In this document: piece after piece, positions 55,879 to 64,000 of the stretch
Position numbering within the stretch: the first letter of the stretch is position 1
Layout of the letters: each line of letters opens with the position of its first letter
Source of the DNA: Caulobacter sp.
GTDB taxonomy: Bacteria > Pseudomonadota > Alphaproteobacteria > Caulobacterales > Caulobacteraceae
NCBI GenBank assembly: GCA_030683005.1
Contig: JAUXMY010000030.1
Location: 1 to 64,000 of the forward strand
Length of the DNA: 64,000 bases
Direction of reading: 5' to 3'
Translations under genes and position numbers: made by a program
Notes under the pieces: model-generated
What the model was told of the DNA's origin: nothing
Databases searched by the model: none
Seen by the model: the letters and a program-made list of their open reading frames with translations, nothing else

Positions 55879-57668
55879 GCGGCGTAGACCCGCCGGCCCC
55901 CGACCCAGGTCTCCAGCACCCGGATACCGCCCAGTTCCGCCGGCGGAACCGCCAGCGGATCGCGGTCCAGGATCACGAAATCGGCCATCTTGCCGGGCTC
56001 CAGCGAGCCGATCTCGTGCTCTGACCGGCACTGCCAGGCCGCGTCGCGGGTCAGGGCGATGATGGCCTGCCGGGGGGTGACCCGTTCGGCGGGATTGAGC
56101 ACGCCGCCGGGCTCCTTCCACAGCGAGCGGTTGACGGCGTTGTCGATCATCCGCAGCGGGCCCATCTCGGTCACCGGCTCGTCCGAGTGCATGGTCCAGC
56201 GCAGCCCCGCGGCCCCGCAGGAGGCGGCGCGACCGAGCAGGTCGGCCTTCTCCGGGCCGAAGATCTCGTCGCGGAACGCCTTTCCCCAATAGTGGACGTG
56301 GCCGATCAGGAAGCTGGGCGTGACGCCCAGGCGGACCATCCGGGCGATCTGCTCGTCATGCAGCACCGAGCAGTGCTCGATCCGGAAGCGACTGTCGGCG
56401 GGGGCGCCGGCCTCGACCGCCGCCTCGATGGCGTCCAGCGCCCGGTCGATGGCCAGGTCGCCGTTGGCGTGGATGACCATCTGCCAGCCCTCGAGCGAGC
56501 GTCGCACCGTGATCTCGCGCAGCGTCTCCGGCGTGACATAGGCCATGCCCTGGCCGCCGCCGAGGTAGGGCTCGCGCTGAAGGCCGGTGCGCCCCTGGTT
56601 GGAGCCGTCGGAGACGATCTTCCAGCCGACGGCCCGGGCCACCTCGTCGCCGTCGCCGGGCTTGACGCCAATGGCGTCCCAGCCGCGCTCGCCGGCCTGG
56701 ATCAGGGAGTAGCGCAGCCGCGCGGTCATGTGGCCGGAGGCGGCGAAGGCGTGGAAGGCGGCCAGTTCACCGCGCCCCTGGAAGCCGCCGGCGGCCTGGT
56801 CGCAGACGGTGGTCACCCCGACGCGGTTGGCCTTCTCGCAGACGCGCCGGCAGGCCTCGGGGATGTCGTCCGTGGCCATGGCGGCGAGGTTGTGGCCGAG
56901 CACCGAGAACATCGCCGCCTGCCCCTGCAGCACGCCGTTCGGCGCGCCGGACGCGTCACGGACGTAGCTGGCGCCGGGCGGGTCCTGTGTCGCGGCGGTG
57001 ACGCCGGCGATCTCCAGCGCGCGTGAGTTGCAGTAGGCGATGTGGAGCGAGGCGTTGAACAGGAACACCGGATTGCGAGGCGCGACCTGGTCCAGCGTAT
57101 GACGGGTGATGCGGTCAGCGCCGGCCTGCAGCGACGGGTCGAACTGGCGGGCGACGATCCACGCGCCCTCGGCGGCGGCGGCGGCCATGTCGCCCAGCCG
57201 GGCGATGACGGCGTCGGCGTCCTCGCAGACTACGGCCCCGACGTCGGGGATGGTCCCGAACATGGCGATGGCGAAGAAGTGCATGTGAGGCTCGATGAAG
57301 CCGGGCAGCACGGTGCGGCCTTCAGCGTCGAGCAGCTCGGCGTCCTCGCCGGCGGCCTCGCGGACGGCCTCCAGCGACCCGACCGCCAGGATGCGCCCGT
57401 TGCGGAAGGCCAGGGCCTGCGCGGTGCTGAAGGCCTCGTCCACGGTCAGGATGCGGGCGTTGGCGAGGATCACCGTCCCGACCGGCGCGGCCGGCGGCGC
57501 GCCCAGACGCTTCCATCCGGCGGCCTGTCCGGCGGCGGCCAGGTGCGGCAGCGACAGCAGCCCGAGCGTCCGCAGCGCGGGCGAACAGCAGACGCAGCCG
57601 TGAAGGCCGGGATCCGGCGGTGACCAGGCGCGGACCGTCAACGCGTCCGCGACGAGAGTCTGGGTCAT
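55860..57668 (-). CDS. YtcJ-like amidohydrolase
   Basis: The 602-residue product has the amidohydrolase TIM barrel: 'ILTVDEAFSTAQALAFRNGRILAVGS', 'TVLPGFIEPHMHFF' (metal-binding HMH), 'MVIHANGDLAIDRALDAIE' and 'FRIEHCSVLHDEQIARM'. The C-terminal 'MHSDEPVTEMGPLRMIDNAVNR' and 'GSLEPGKMADFVILDRDP' are also present. This is the COG1574 group, whose substrates are mostly unknown. An N-terminal extension of about 60 residues carries CVCCSP, a Cys cluster not typical of the group. The start at 57668 is the first in frame, and a later start is possible. Confidence 0.92.
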   Translation of the reverse strand: MTQTLVADALTVRAWSPPDPGLHGCVCCSPALRTLGLLSLPHLAAAGQAAGWKRLGAPPAAPVGTVILANARILTVDEAFSTAQALAFRNGRILAVGSLEAVREAAGEDAELLDAEGRTVLPGFIEPHMHFFAIAMFGTIPDVGAVVCEDADAVIARLGDMAAAAAEGAWIVARQFDPSLQAGADRITRHTLDQVAPRNPVFLFNASLHIAYCNSRALEIAGVTAATQDPPGASYVRDASGAPNGVLQGQAAMFSVLGHNLAAMATDDIPEACRRVCEKANRVGVTTVCDQAAGGFQGRGELAAFHAFAASGHMTARLRYSLIQAGERGWDAIGVKPGDGDEVARAVGWKIVSDGSNQGRTGLQREPYLGGGQGMAYVTPETLREITVRRSLEGWQMVIHANGDLAIDRALDAIEAAVEAGAPADSRFRIEHCSVLHDEQIARMVRLGVTPSFLIGHVHYWGKAFRDEIFGPEKADLLGRAASCGAAGLRWTMHSDEPVTEMGPLRMIDNAVNRSLWKEPGGVLNPAERVTPRQAIIALTRDAAWQCRSEHEIGSLEPGKMADFVILDRDPLAVPPAELGGIRVLETWVGGRRVYAAQSPAA

Positions 57669-57754
57669 GGAGCGCGCCCTCCCCGGCGTCGTTGGCGACA
57701 GGCTGGCCCATCCCGCGGACCGGCGCCAGTGGCGAGGTCACTCGATACGGGGAT

Positions 57755-60268
57755 TCAGGTCCCCCGCGGCTTGGCCCGCGTCGTCGCCTGCGCAAGCCAG
57801 GGCTCCTCCGGCCAGACATGGCGGGGATAACGGCCCTTCATCTCGGTGCGGACCTCCTTCCAGGTGCCGCGCCAGAATCCCGGCAGGTCCTTCGTGATCT
57901 GGATCGGCTTGTGACCGGGCGACAGCAGCGCCAGCGTCAGCGGGACGCCGGCCGCCGTCGGGTGGTCTGAGAGGCCGTAGAGCTCCATCACCCGCGCCTC
58001 GACCCGGGGCCCTCCCTCGGCGCCGTAGTCGATGTGGAACTTCGAGCCGGTCGGGGCCTGCCAGCGGGCCGGGGCCTCGGCCTCGAGCTTCTGCTGCAGG
58101 TCCCAGGGCAGCAGATTGCGGATGGCGTCGGCCACGGCGCCGTCGGACAGGTCCGCCAGCGTGCGTTTGCCGACCAGCAGCGGGGTGAGCCATTCGTCCA
58201 GCCGCGCCAGCAGCGCCGGCTCCGACAGGTCGGGCCATAGCGCCGGACGGCTGGCGTGCAGGAAGCCGGCGCGGGCCAGCAGCGACTGCGTGCGCTCGCC
58301 GGGCTTCAGCGCCGCCAGCCCCTCGCGCCGCACCTTCTCGGCCAGGGCCCGGGCGATCATCTCCGGATCGGGCTTCTCGATCAGCCGGTCCTCGACGGTC
58401 AGGCGGTCGAGCTTGAGCAGGCGACGGCCCCGCACCTTGCCGTCGGCCTCGATCTCCAGCCGCTCCTCGCGCACCAGCCGGTCGGCGAAGGCCTCGCGGA
58501 GGGCGGTCTCCTCCAGCGGGGCGGCGAGCAGGATGCGGTCGCGGGCCGCGCCGCCGCCCATCTCGCCGACCGCGATCCATTTCTCCCGGGCCAGGACGTC
58601 GGTCGCCTCGACATGGGCGCCGCGCCCGGTCGCCAGCTGGAACTCGCCGGATGAACCCCGGGCCTTCGCCACCCGCTCGGGAAAGGCCTCGGCCAGCAGC
58701 AGCGCCTCCTCGAGCGGCGGCTGCTTCGGCGGTGAGCCGGCGGCGCGGGCCCAGCGGTCGACCAGCTTGCGCGCGTCGTTGGCGCGGGGCGAGCGGTCGC
58801 GGTCGAAGGCCTCCAGCCGGTGGCCCAGGTGCGTGGCCCGGCCGCCCAGCCCGCGCTCGGTCAGCAGGGCGGCGATCTTCGCGGCCAGCAGCGCCTGCCC
58901 CCCGGCCGCGCCGCGCACCACCATGTGCGCCAGCCGGGGCGGCAGCGGCAGGTTCGCCAGCGCCTGGCCGTGCGGGGTCAGCGCCCCCTGCCCATCCAGC
59001 GCCTGCAGCCGCAGCAGCAAGGCCCGCGCCTCGGCGAAGGCGGCGGCCGGCGGCGGATCGAGGAAGGCCAGGCCCGACGCGTCCCGCGCGCCCCAGCGGG
59101 CCAGATCAAGGGCAAGGCCCGAGAGGTCGGTCTCGAGGATCTCCGGGCGGCTGAAGGGGTTGAGCGCCCGGGTCTCGGCCTCCTCCCACAGGCGGTAGCA
59201 GACGCCCGGCTCGGTGCGGCCGGCCCGGCCCCGGCGCTGGTCGGCGGCGGCGCGGGAGACGCGCACCGTCTCCAGCCGGGTCAGGCCGCTGGCCGGGTCG
59301 AAGCGCGGCACGCGGGAGAAGCCGGCGTCGATGACCACCCGCACCCCCTCGATGGTCAGGCTGGTCTCGGCGATGGAGGTGGCCAGCACCACCTTTCGGC
59401 GGCCCGGGGGCGAGGGACTGATGGCCAGGTCCTGTTCGCGGCCCTCCATCGCGCCGTACAGGGGAGCGAGGTCGACGTCGGGACGCCGCATCCTCTCGGC
59501 GATCAGATCGCGGGTGCGCAGGATTTCGCCCTGCCCCGGCAGGAAGACGAGCAGGCTCCCCGTCTCCTCCGCCAGCGCCTTGTCGACCGCGCGGGCGACC
59601 TGCTCCTCCAGGCGTTTGGCGGGATCGCGGCCCAGATAGCGGGTATCGACCGGAAACGCCCGGCCGTGGCTCTCAATCACCGGGGCGTCGTCCAGCAGCC
59701 GGGCCACAGCCGCCCCGTCCAGGGTCGCCGACATCACCAGGATGCGCAGGTCCTCGCGCAGCAGCCCCTGGCTGTCGCGGGCGAAGGCCAGGCCCATGTC
59801 GGCATCCAGGCTGCGCTCGTGGAATTCGTCGAAGAGCACGGCCGCGACACCGTCGAGCGTCGGATCGTCCTGGATCATCCGGGTGAAGACGCCCTCGGTG
59901 ACCACCTCGATCCGCGTGCGGGCCGAGACTTTCGACTGCAGCCTGACGCGATAGCCCACCGTGTCGCCGACGCTTTCGCCGATCATCGAGGCCATCCGGG
60001 CCGCCGCCGCCCGGGCCGCGAGGCGGCGCGGCTCGAGCACGATCAGCTTGCGGCCCTGGACCCATGGCTCGTCAAGCAGCGCCAGCGGAACGACCGTGGT
60101 CTTCCCTGCGCCCGGCGGGGCGACGAGGACGGCGCAGGTACGATCCGCCAGCGCCTGGGCCAGACGCGGCAGGGCCTCGTGGATGGGCAGGGCCGAGGCT
60201 GCGCCGAACCGTCCGGAAGCGGCCTGGTCCGTCAGGAGATCAACCCAGCAACTTCGGGAACAGGCCAA
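57755..60268 (-). CDS. hrpB: ATP-dependent helicase HrpB
   Basis: HrpB is a DEAH/RHA-type helicase. The 837-residue product shows Walker A GAGKTT near residues 53-58, the DEFH box in 'AVLFDEFHERSLDADMG', motif III SATLDG, 'VVLATSIAETSLTIEGVRVVIDAG' and the family C-terminal domain 'LLPWDLQQKLEAEAPARW...GSKFHIDY'. The cellular role is not well established. The start is TTG at 60268, inside the 3' end of the sodium symporter gene, so its first residues are uncertain; the family core begins near 'ALPIHEALP'. Confidence 0.94.
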   Translation of the reverse strand: MACSRSCWVDLLTDQAASGRFGAASALPIHEALPRLAQALADRTCAVLVAPPGAGKTTVVPLALLDEPWVQGRKLIVLEPRRLAARAAAARMASMIGESVGDTVGYRVRLQSKVSARTRIEVVTEGVFTRMIQDDPTLDGVAAVLFDEFHERSLDADMGLAFARDSQGLLREDLRILVMSATLDGAAVARLLDDAPVIESHGRAFPVDTRYLGRDPAKRLEEQVARAVDKALAEETGSLLVFLPGQGEILRTRDLIAERMRRPDVDLAPLYGAMEGREQDLAISPSPPGRRKVVLATSIAETSLTIEGVRVVIDAGFSRVPRFDPASGLTRLETVRVSRAAADQRRGRAGRTEPGVCYRLWEEAETRALNPFSRPEILETDLSGLALDLARWGARDASGLAFLDPPPAAAFAEARALLLRLQALDGQGALTPHGQALANLPLPPRLAHMVVRGAAGGQALLAAKIAALLTERGLGGRATHLGHRLEAFDRDRSPRANDARKLVDRWARAAGSPPKQPPLEEALLLAEAFPERVAKARGSSGEFQLATGRGAHVEATDVLAREKWIAVGEMGGGAARDRILLAAPLEETALREAFADRLVREERLEIEADGKVRGRRLLKLDRLTVEDRLIEKPDPEMIARALAEKVRREGLAALKPGERTQSLLARAGFLHASRPALWPDLSEPALLARLDEWLTPLLVGKRTLADLSDGAVADAIRNLLPWDLQQKLEAEAPARWQAPTGSKFHIDYGAEGGPRVEARVMELYGLSDHPTAAGVPLTLALLSPGHKPIQITKDLPGFWRGTWKEVRTEMKGRYPRHVWPEEPWLAQATTRAKPRGT

Positions 60269-61676
60269 ACAGCAGGATCAGCGCCACCGCCAGCGGGCAG
60301 AGCCAGGCGATCAGGAAGCGCCAGACCGGCAGCAGGCGCGGCGACAGGCCCGTCTCCGGATTGACCAGCTTGCGGTCGGCGACCCAGCCGATGAAGATCG
60401 CCGTGATCAGGCCCGACAGCGGCAGCATGATCTTGCCGGTCACCCCGTCGATGGCGTCGAACCAGGAGGCGTTCTCGAAGCCGGGCAGGAACGGCAGCGG
60501 CCGGTGGTCGGCCCAGACGTTGAACGACAGCACCGAGGCCAGGCCGATCAGGAAGAAGCCCGCGCCCAGGCCGAACGAGGCCACGGCGCGGCTCATCCCG
60601 AACCGCTCCATGAGCCAGGCGACGGAAACCTCCAGCAGCGAGACCGACGAGGTCAGGGCGGCGAAGAAGGCCAGCACGAAGAAGGCGAAGGCGACGATCG
60701 CGCCGGCCGGCATGGTGTGGAAGGCCGCCGGCATGGTCTGGAACATCAGGGCCGGGCCGCCGTTCGGTTCCAGCCCGACGCTGAACACGATCGGGAAGAT
60801 CGCCAGGCCGGCGATGATGGCCACGGCGGTGTCGGCGAACGAGATCAGTCCGGCGCTGCCCCCCAGATTGGTGTCGCGCGAGGCGTAGGCGCCGTAGGCG
60901 ATCAGCGCCGCGCCGCCGAGGCTGAGGGAGAAGAAGGCCTGGCCGAGCGCCGAGAGCAGCACCGACGGCTGGATCGCCTTGCTGAAGTCGGGCTGGAACA
61001 GGAACTTGGCGCCGGCCGCGAAGTCGCCCTCGATCGCCGAGTAGAGGGTGATGCCGATGAGCAGGAAGAAGAAGGCCGGCATCAGCCAGACCGCCACCAT
61101 TTCCAGACCACCCTTCACCCCCCGCATGACGATCACGGTGGTGGCGGCGGCGAAGATGAAGTGGAACACGGTCATGCGCCACGGATCGCCGAACAGGTTC
61201 GGCATCTGCTGGCGGATGTCCTCGACGGTCCAGTCGGCATAGGCGCCGGCCAGAGGCTGGCCCGCCGCGATGGAGCCGAGCAGGTCGCCGCCCGAGGTGG
61301 CGATGAACGACAGCACCCAGCCGGCGACGACGCTGTAGAAGCTGAGAATCAGGAAGCTGGAGATCACGCCCAGCACCGCGAGCAGGGCCCAGCCGCTGCT
61401 CGCCCCGGATTCCCGCGCCATATGCGCCGCGCTGGCGATGGTCGAGCGCTGGCCATGCCGACCGATGAGGGTTTCCGCCAGCAGCAACGGCATGCCGATC
61501 AGCGCGACGCAAAGGATGTAGATCAGGACGAAGGCGCCGCCGCCGTTGGCGCCGGCCTCGGCCGGAAACCGCCAGAGGTTGCCCAACCCGACCGCCGAGC
61601 CGACCGCGGCCAGGACGAAGGCCGTTCGCGACGACCAGTGCGCCCGTTCCGACGGCGGCGATGCGTTGGCGACCAT
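60240..61676 (-). CDS. Sodium-dependent transporter, NSS (SNF) family
   Basis: The 478-residue inner-membrane protein has about eleven or twelve hydrophobic segments. The first segment is the NSS hallmark 'RTAFVLAAVGSAVGLGNLWRFPAEAGANGGGAF', containing the unwound sodium and substrate site. Later segments include 'QAFFSLSLGGAALIAYGAY' and 'ALTSSVSLLEVSVAWLME'. Bacterial members carry amino acids such as Leu, Trp or Tyr with sodium; the substrate is not fixed here. I chose the ATG at 61676, with AGGAG upstream. Confidence 0.94.
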   Translation of the reverse strand: MVANASPPSERAHWSSRTAFVLAAVGSAVGLGNLWRFPAEAGANGGGAFVLIYILCVALIGMPLLLAETLIGRHGQRSTIASAAHMARESGASSGWALLAVLGVISSFLILSFYSVVAGWVLSFIATSGGDLLGSIAAGQPLAGAYADWTVEDIRQQMPNLFGDPWRMTVFHFIFAAATTVIVMRGVKGGLEMVAVWLMPAFFFLLIGITLYSAIEGDFAAGAKFLFQPDFSKAIQPSVLLSALGQAFFSLSLGGAALIAYGAYASRDTNLGGSAGLISFADTAVAIIAGLAIFPIVFSVGLEPNGGPALMFQTMPAAFHTMPAGAIVAFAFFVLAFFAALTSSVSLLEVSVAWLMERFGMSRAVASFGLGAGFFLIGLASVLSFNVWADHRPLPFLPGFENASWFDAIDGVTGKIMLPLSGLITAIFIGWVADRKLVNPETGLSPRLLPVWRFLIAWLCPLAVALILLFGLFPKLLG

Positions 61677-61828
61677 GGCGGGCTCCTGGACCTGTTGTCC
61701 CGGTTCGGGACCGGGGCGGGCCGCCATCTTTGGACAGCGCCGGGCGATCAATCAAGCGTGTCGCCTGCCGGACGCGAAATCCGCGTGACCGGGAGGATGG
61801 TCGCCGGTGATGACCCGGGCGAACGAAA

Positions 61829-61850
61829 GGCCCGGGAGCGATCCCGGGCC
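61829..61850 (-). terminator. Rho-independent terminator of the AGCS symporter gene
   Basis: The sequence ggcccgggagcgatcccggg cc forms a perfect 9-bp stem with a 4-base loop. On the minus strand it is followed by TTTCGTT. It is about 60 bp past the symporter stop, in the 232-bp gap before the next minus-strand gene; the rest of that gap holds nothing recognised. Confidence 0.8.
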
Positions 61851-61908
61851 TTCCAATTTTGTCCGGTAGTCAGGTCGCCGCCGACCCACGGGCCGGCGGC
61901 GCGCAACG

Positions 61909-63381
61909 CTAGTCGTGGTCCGGGCCTGCCTTCTTGTCGCCCTTGGCCAGCGCGAAGACCACGCCCGACAGCGCCAACAGCGCGATGATGTTGGGCACGG
62001 CCATGGCGGCGTTGGCGATGTCCCCCAGGCGCCAGACCAGCTCGATCTGCTGGAAGGAACCGACGAAGATCATCACAACCCAGAACAGCCGGAACGGCAT
62101 GGCCATACGCAGCCCGAACAGGTGCGTGGCCGCCCGCTCGCCGTAGTAGCCCCAGGTAATCAGGGTGGTGAACACGAACAGCAGCAACGCCGCCGACGCC
62201 ACCAGGGCGCCCAGACTGATGTCGCCGAACACCTTGAACGGGAAGGCCGAGGCGTAGGCTGCCTGGGTCATCGCAAAGCCCTTGAGGTCCGACGTCCAGG
62301 CCTGGTTCTGCATCGCCACCACGCCGTCCGATCCGGTGTGCGGGAACGCGCCCTGGACGGTCAGGATGACCAGGGCGGTGGCCGTGCAGACGACGATGGT
62401 GTCGATGAAGGTGCCCATCATCGCGAACCGGCCCTGGCGGGCCGGATCGTCGGTCTGGGCGACCGCGTGGGCGATGGGGGTCGAGCCCTGCCCGGCCTCG
62501 TTCGAGAACAGGCCGCGCGCCACACCCGCCCGGATGGCCATGATCATGCCGGCGCCGAGGAAGCCCCCGGCCGCGGCCTGGCCGTTGAAGGCGCTGTCGA
62601 AGATGGTGATGAAAGCGCCGGGGATGAACTGGTAGTTCAGCACCAGGGCGACCACAGCCATCACCACATAGATGATTGCCATGGTCGGGACGATCTTCTC
62701 TGCGATGGAGCCGATCGACTTGATGCCGCCGATGATCACGGCGAACACCGCGATGGCGGCGATCAGGCCGGCGACCCATTCGGGCAGGCCGGTCAGGCCG
62801 TGCACCGAATCGGCGAAGGAGTTGGCCTGGATCATGTTGCCGGTGGCGATGGACGAGAACAGCAGCCCGACGCAGAACACCGCTGCCAGCCAGCCCCAGC
62901 GCTTCCCGAGACCGGTGCGGATGTAGTTCATCGGACCGCCCTGATAGTGGCCCTCGGCATTCCTGGTGCGATAGCGAATCGCCAGCGAGCCTTCCGCGAA
63001 GGCCAGGGCCATCCCGAACAGGGCCGTAACCCACATCCAGAAGACGGCGCCCGGTCCGCCAAGCGTGATGGCGGTGGCGACGCCGGCCAGGTTGCCGGTC
63101 CCGATCTGGCCGGACAGGGCGGTGGAGAGGGCCGCGAACGGCGAGATTTCCCCTGCCCCGCCTTCGCCTTTCCTGAACAGGCCGGCGAAGGCCGAGCCGA
63201 GCTTGGTTATCGGGTAGAACTTGAGCCCGATCATGAAGTACAGGCCGGCGCCCAGCAGGACGACGACCATGGGCGGGAACAGGAGCACCTGCTCGCCGTT
63301 CCAGGTTCCTCCCCAGATAAAGTCGCTGACGTTGGTTACGCCGTCGTAGAAGCCCTGAAGGGCGCTAGCGTTTTGAGCCAT
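61909..63381 (-). CDS. Sodium:alanine symporter, AGCS family
   Basis: The 490-residue inner-membrane protein has about ten hydrophobic segments. It shows the family signature 'GQIGTGNLAGVATAITLGGPGAVFWMWVTALFGMALAF' near residues 91-128. 'RTRNAEGHYQGGPMNYI', 'GVARGLFSNEAGQGSTPIAHA' and 'LITWGYYGERAATHLFG' are also present. It imports alanine or glycine with sodium. The gene appears monocistronic, ending in a strong terminator, and is divergent from the metallo-beta-lactamase gene. Confidence 0.96.
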   Translation of the reverse strand: MAQNASALQGFYDGVTNVSDFIWGGTWNGEQVLLFPPMVVVLLGAGLYFMIGLKFYPITKLGSAFAGLFRKGEGGAGEISPFAALSTALSGQIGTGNLAGVATAITLGGPGAVFWMWVTALFGMALAFAEGSLAIRYRTRNAEGHYQGGPMNYIRTGLGKRWGWLAAVFCVGLLFSSIATGNMIQANSFADSVHGLTGLPEWVAGLIAAIAVFAVIIGGIKSIGSIAEKIVPTMAIIYVVMAVVALVLNYQFIPGAFITIFDSAFNGQAAAGGFLGAGMIMAIRAGVARGLFSNEAGQGSTPIAHAVAQTDDPARQGRFAMMGTFIDTIVVCTATALVILTVQGAFPHTGSDGVVAMQNQAWTSDLKGFAMTQAAYASAFPFKVFGDISLGALVASAALLLFVFTTLITWGYYGERAATHLFGLRMAMPFRLFWVVMIFVGSFQQIELVWRLGDIANAAMAVPNIIALLALSGVVFALAKGDKKAGPDHD

Positions 63382-63494
63382 GGGATCCCCCGATCATTTC
63401 GATGGCCGTAGGTATCCACACCGAAGGCACATTGACCACCCCGCTCTGGAACACGACGTTAGGGGGCGCTTCCCCGAACTCTCTGGATCATCCT

Positions 63495-64000
63495 GTGACC
63501 GAAACGCCTGCCGCCCCCGCCGCCAAAGAACCGCCGATCCGCGCCATCCTGGCGCCCGTGACGCCGCTGCAGCAGAACTGCACCATCGTCTGGTGCACGA
63601 AGACGATGAAGGCGGCGATCATCGATCCCGGCGGCGAGGTCCCCAAGCTGATGCAGGCGCTGAAGCAGTACGGCCTGACGCTGGAGAAGATCTGGATCAC
63701 CCACGGGCACCTGGACCACGCGGGCGGCACGGCGGCGATCAAGGATCTGACCGGCGCTCCGATCGAAGGGCCCCACCCCGACGACCAGTTCTGGATCGAC
63801 CAGATCCCGGAGAGCGGCGCGCGCTACGGCATCCCCGACGCCCAGGGCTTCACGCCAGACCGCTGGCTGGGCGACGGCGATGTCGTGACGCTGGGCGAAA
63901 CCCAGTTCGAGGTCATCCACTGCCCGGGCCACACCCCGGGGCATGTGATCTTCTTCCACCGCGAGAGCCGGTTCGCGCAGGTCGGCGACGTGCTGTTCAA
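63495..64000 (+). CDS. Metallo-beta-lactamase-fold hydrolase (partial, right edge)
   Basis: The frame begins at GTG 63495 (MTETPAAPAAKEPPIRAILAPVTPLQQNCTIVW) and is open to the window end, so only the first 168 residues are seen. The zinc motif HxHxDH is at His70, His72, Asp74 and His75 (ITHGHLDHAGG), followed by 'HCPGHTPGHVIFFH' and then 'QVGDVLF'. The pattern fits glyoxalase II-like thioesterases and related small hydrolases. The start could be slightly different, since no strong ribosome site was seen. Confidence 0.9.
   Translation, partial: MTETPAAPAAKEPPIRAILAPVTPLQQNCTIVWCTKTMKAAIIDPGGEVPKLMQALKQYGLTLEKIWITHGHLDHAGGTAAIKDLTGAPIEGPHPDDQFWIDQIPESGARYGIPDAQGFTPDRWLGDGDVVTLGETQFEVIHCPGHTPGHVIFFHRESRFAQVGDVLF

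Noticed and set aside
63459-63959. 166-codon minus-strand frame at the right edge
   Set aside because: It lies opposite the metallo-beta-lactamase-fold gene, whose zinc motifs are clear; the minus frame has no recognisable features.

Overview
This window is GC-rich chromosomal DNA from an alphaproteobacterium. Gene content and order point to the order Caulobacterales, to a Caulobacter or Phenylobacterium relative. The main reasons are the C4-type ALA synthase, a MucR/Ros regulator, the order rpoZ-rsh...pyrE-pdxJ-acpS-lepB-rnc-era...recO...parC, a membrane H+-pyrophosphatase, and several families of intergenic palindromic repeats. The species assignment is inference. No tRNA, rRNA, CRISPR array, intact insertion sequence or prophage was found.

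Layout. 0.2-9.3 kb, minus strand: hppA, a small exported protein, then a tight operon read from glyA through nrdR, ribD (reductase half only), ribE, ribBA (second domain degenerate), ribH, nusB and thiL. 9.5-11.7 kb: a MucR-like regulator, a small unknown gene enclosed by inverted repeats, and hemA. 11.8-17.3 kb, minus strand: a valine/isobutyryl-CoA degradation cluster (acyl-CoA dehydrogenase, 3-hydroxyisobutyryl-CoA hydrolase, 3-hydroxyisobutyrate dehydrogenase), interrupted by a phd-vapC toxin-antitoxin pair and by two exported methyltransferase-like paralogues. 17.4-26.2 kb: hemB, a TetR/di-iron protein pair, a second beta-hydroxyacid dehydrogenase, motB, bpt, an M48 protease with LemA, and a beta-lactamase-family hydrolase.

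26.2-43 kb: a repeat-rich spacer, then a conserved housekeeping block read leftwards: folK, rpoZ, rsh, pyrE, pdxJ, acpS, two lepB copies, rnc, era, recO and parC. It covers the stringent response, vitamin B6, pyrimidine and lipid precursors, protein export, RNA processing and chromosome decatenation. Repeats and a few small genes lie between its members. 43-46 kb: an accessory patch with a family 5 uracil-DNA glycosylase, a lipoprotein, a JAMM/JAB-type metalloprotease, a degenerate copy of the smpB 3' end and a frameshifted exported protein, beside intact smpB and dapA.

47-64 kb: a soluble lytic transglycosylase; a TetR-led iron/cobalamin-type ABC importer operon; a glycosyltransferase followed by two overlapping RNA methyltransferase-type genes; an amidohydrolase; the helicase hrpB; two sodium-coupled amino-acid transporters; and the start of a metallo-beta-lactamase-fold gene that runs off the right edge.

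Most of the window is ordinary core genome. The best leads are the JAB protease/lipoprotein pair next to an smpB remnant, the rsh gene with no canonical start where its N-terminus should begin, the reduced riboflavin enzymes, the zinc-ligand-poor MucR, and the exported methyltransferase-like pair.
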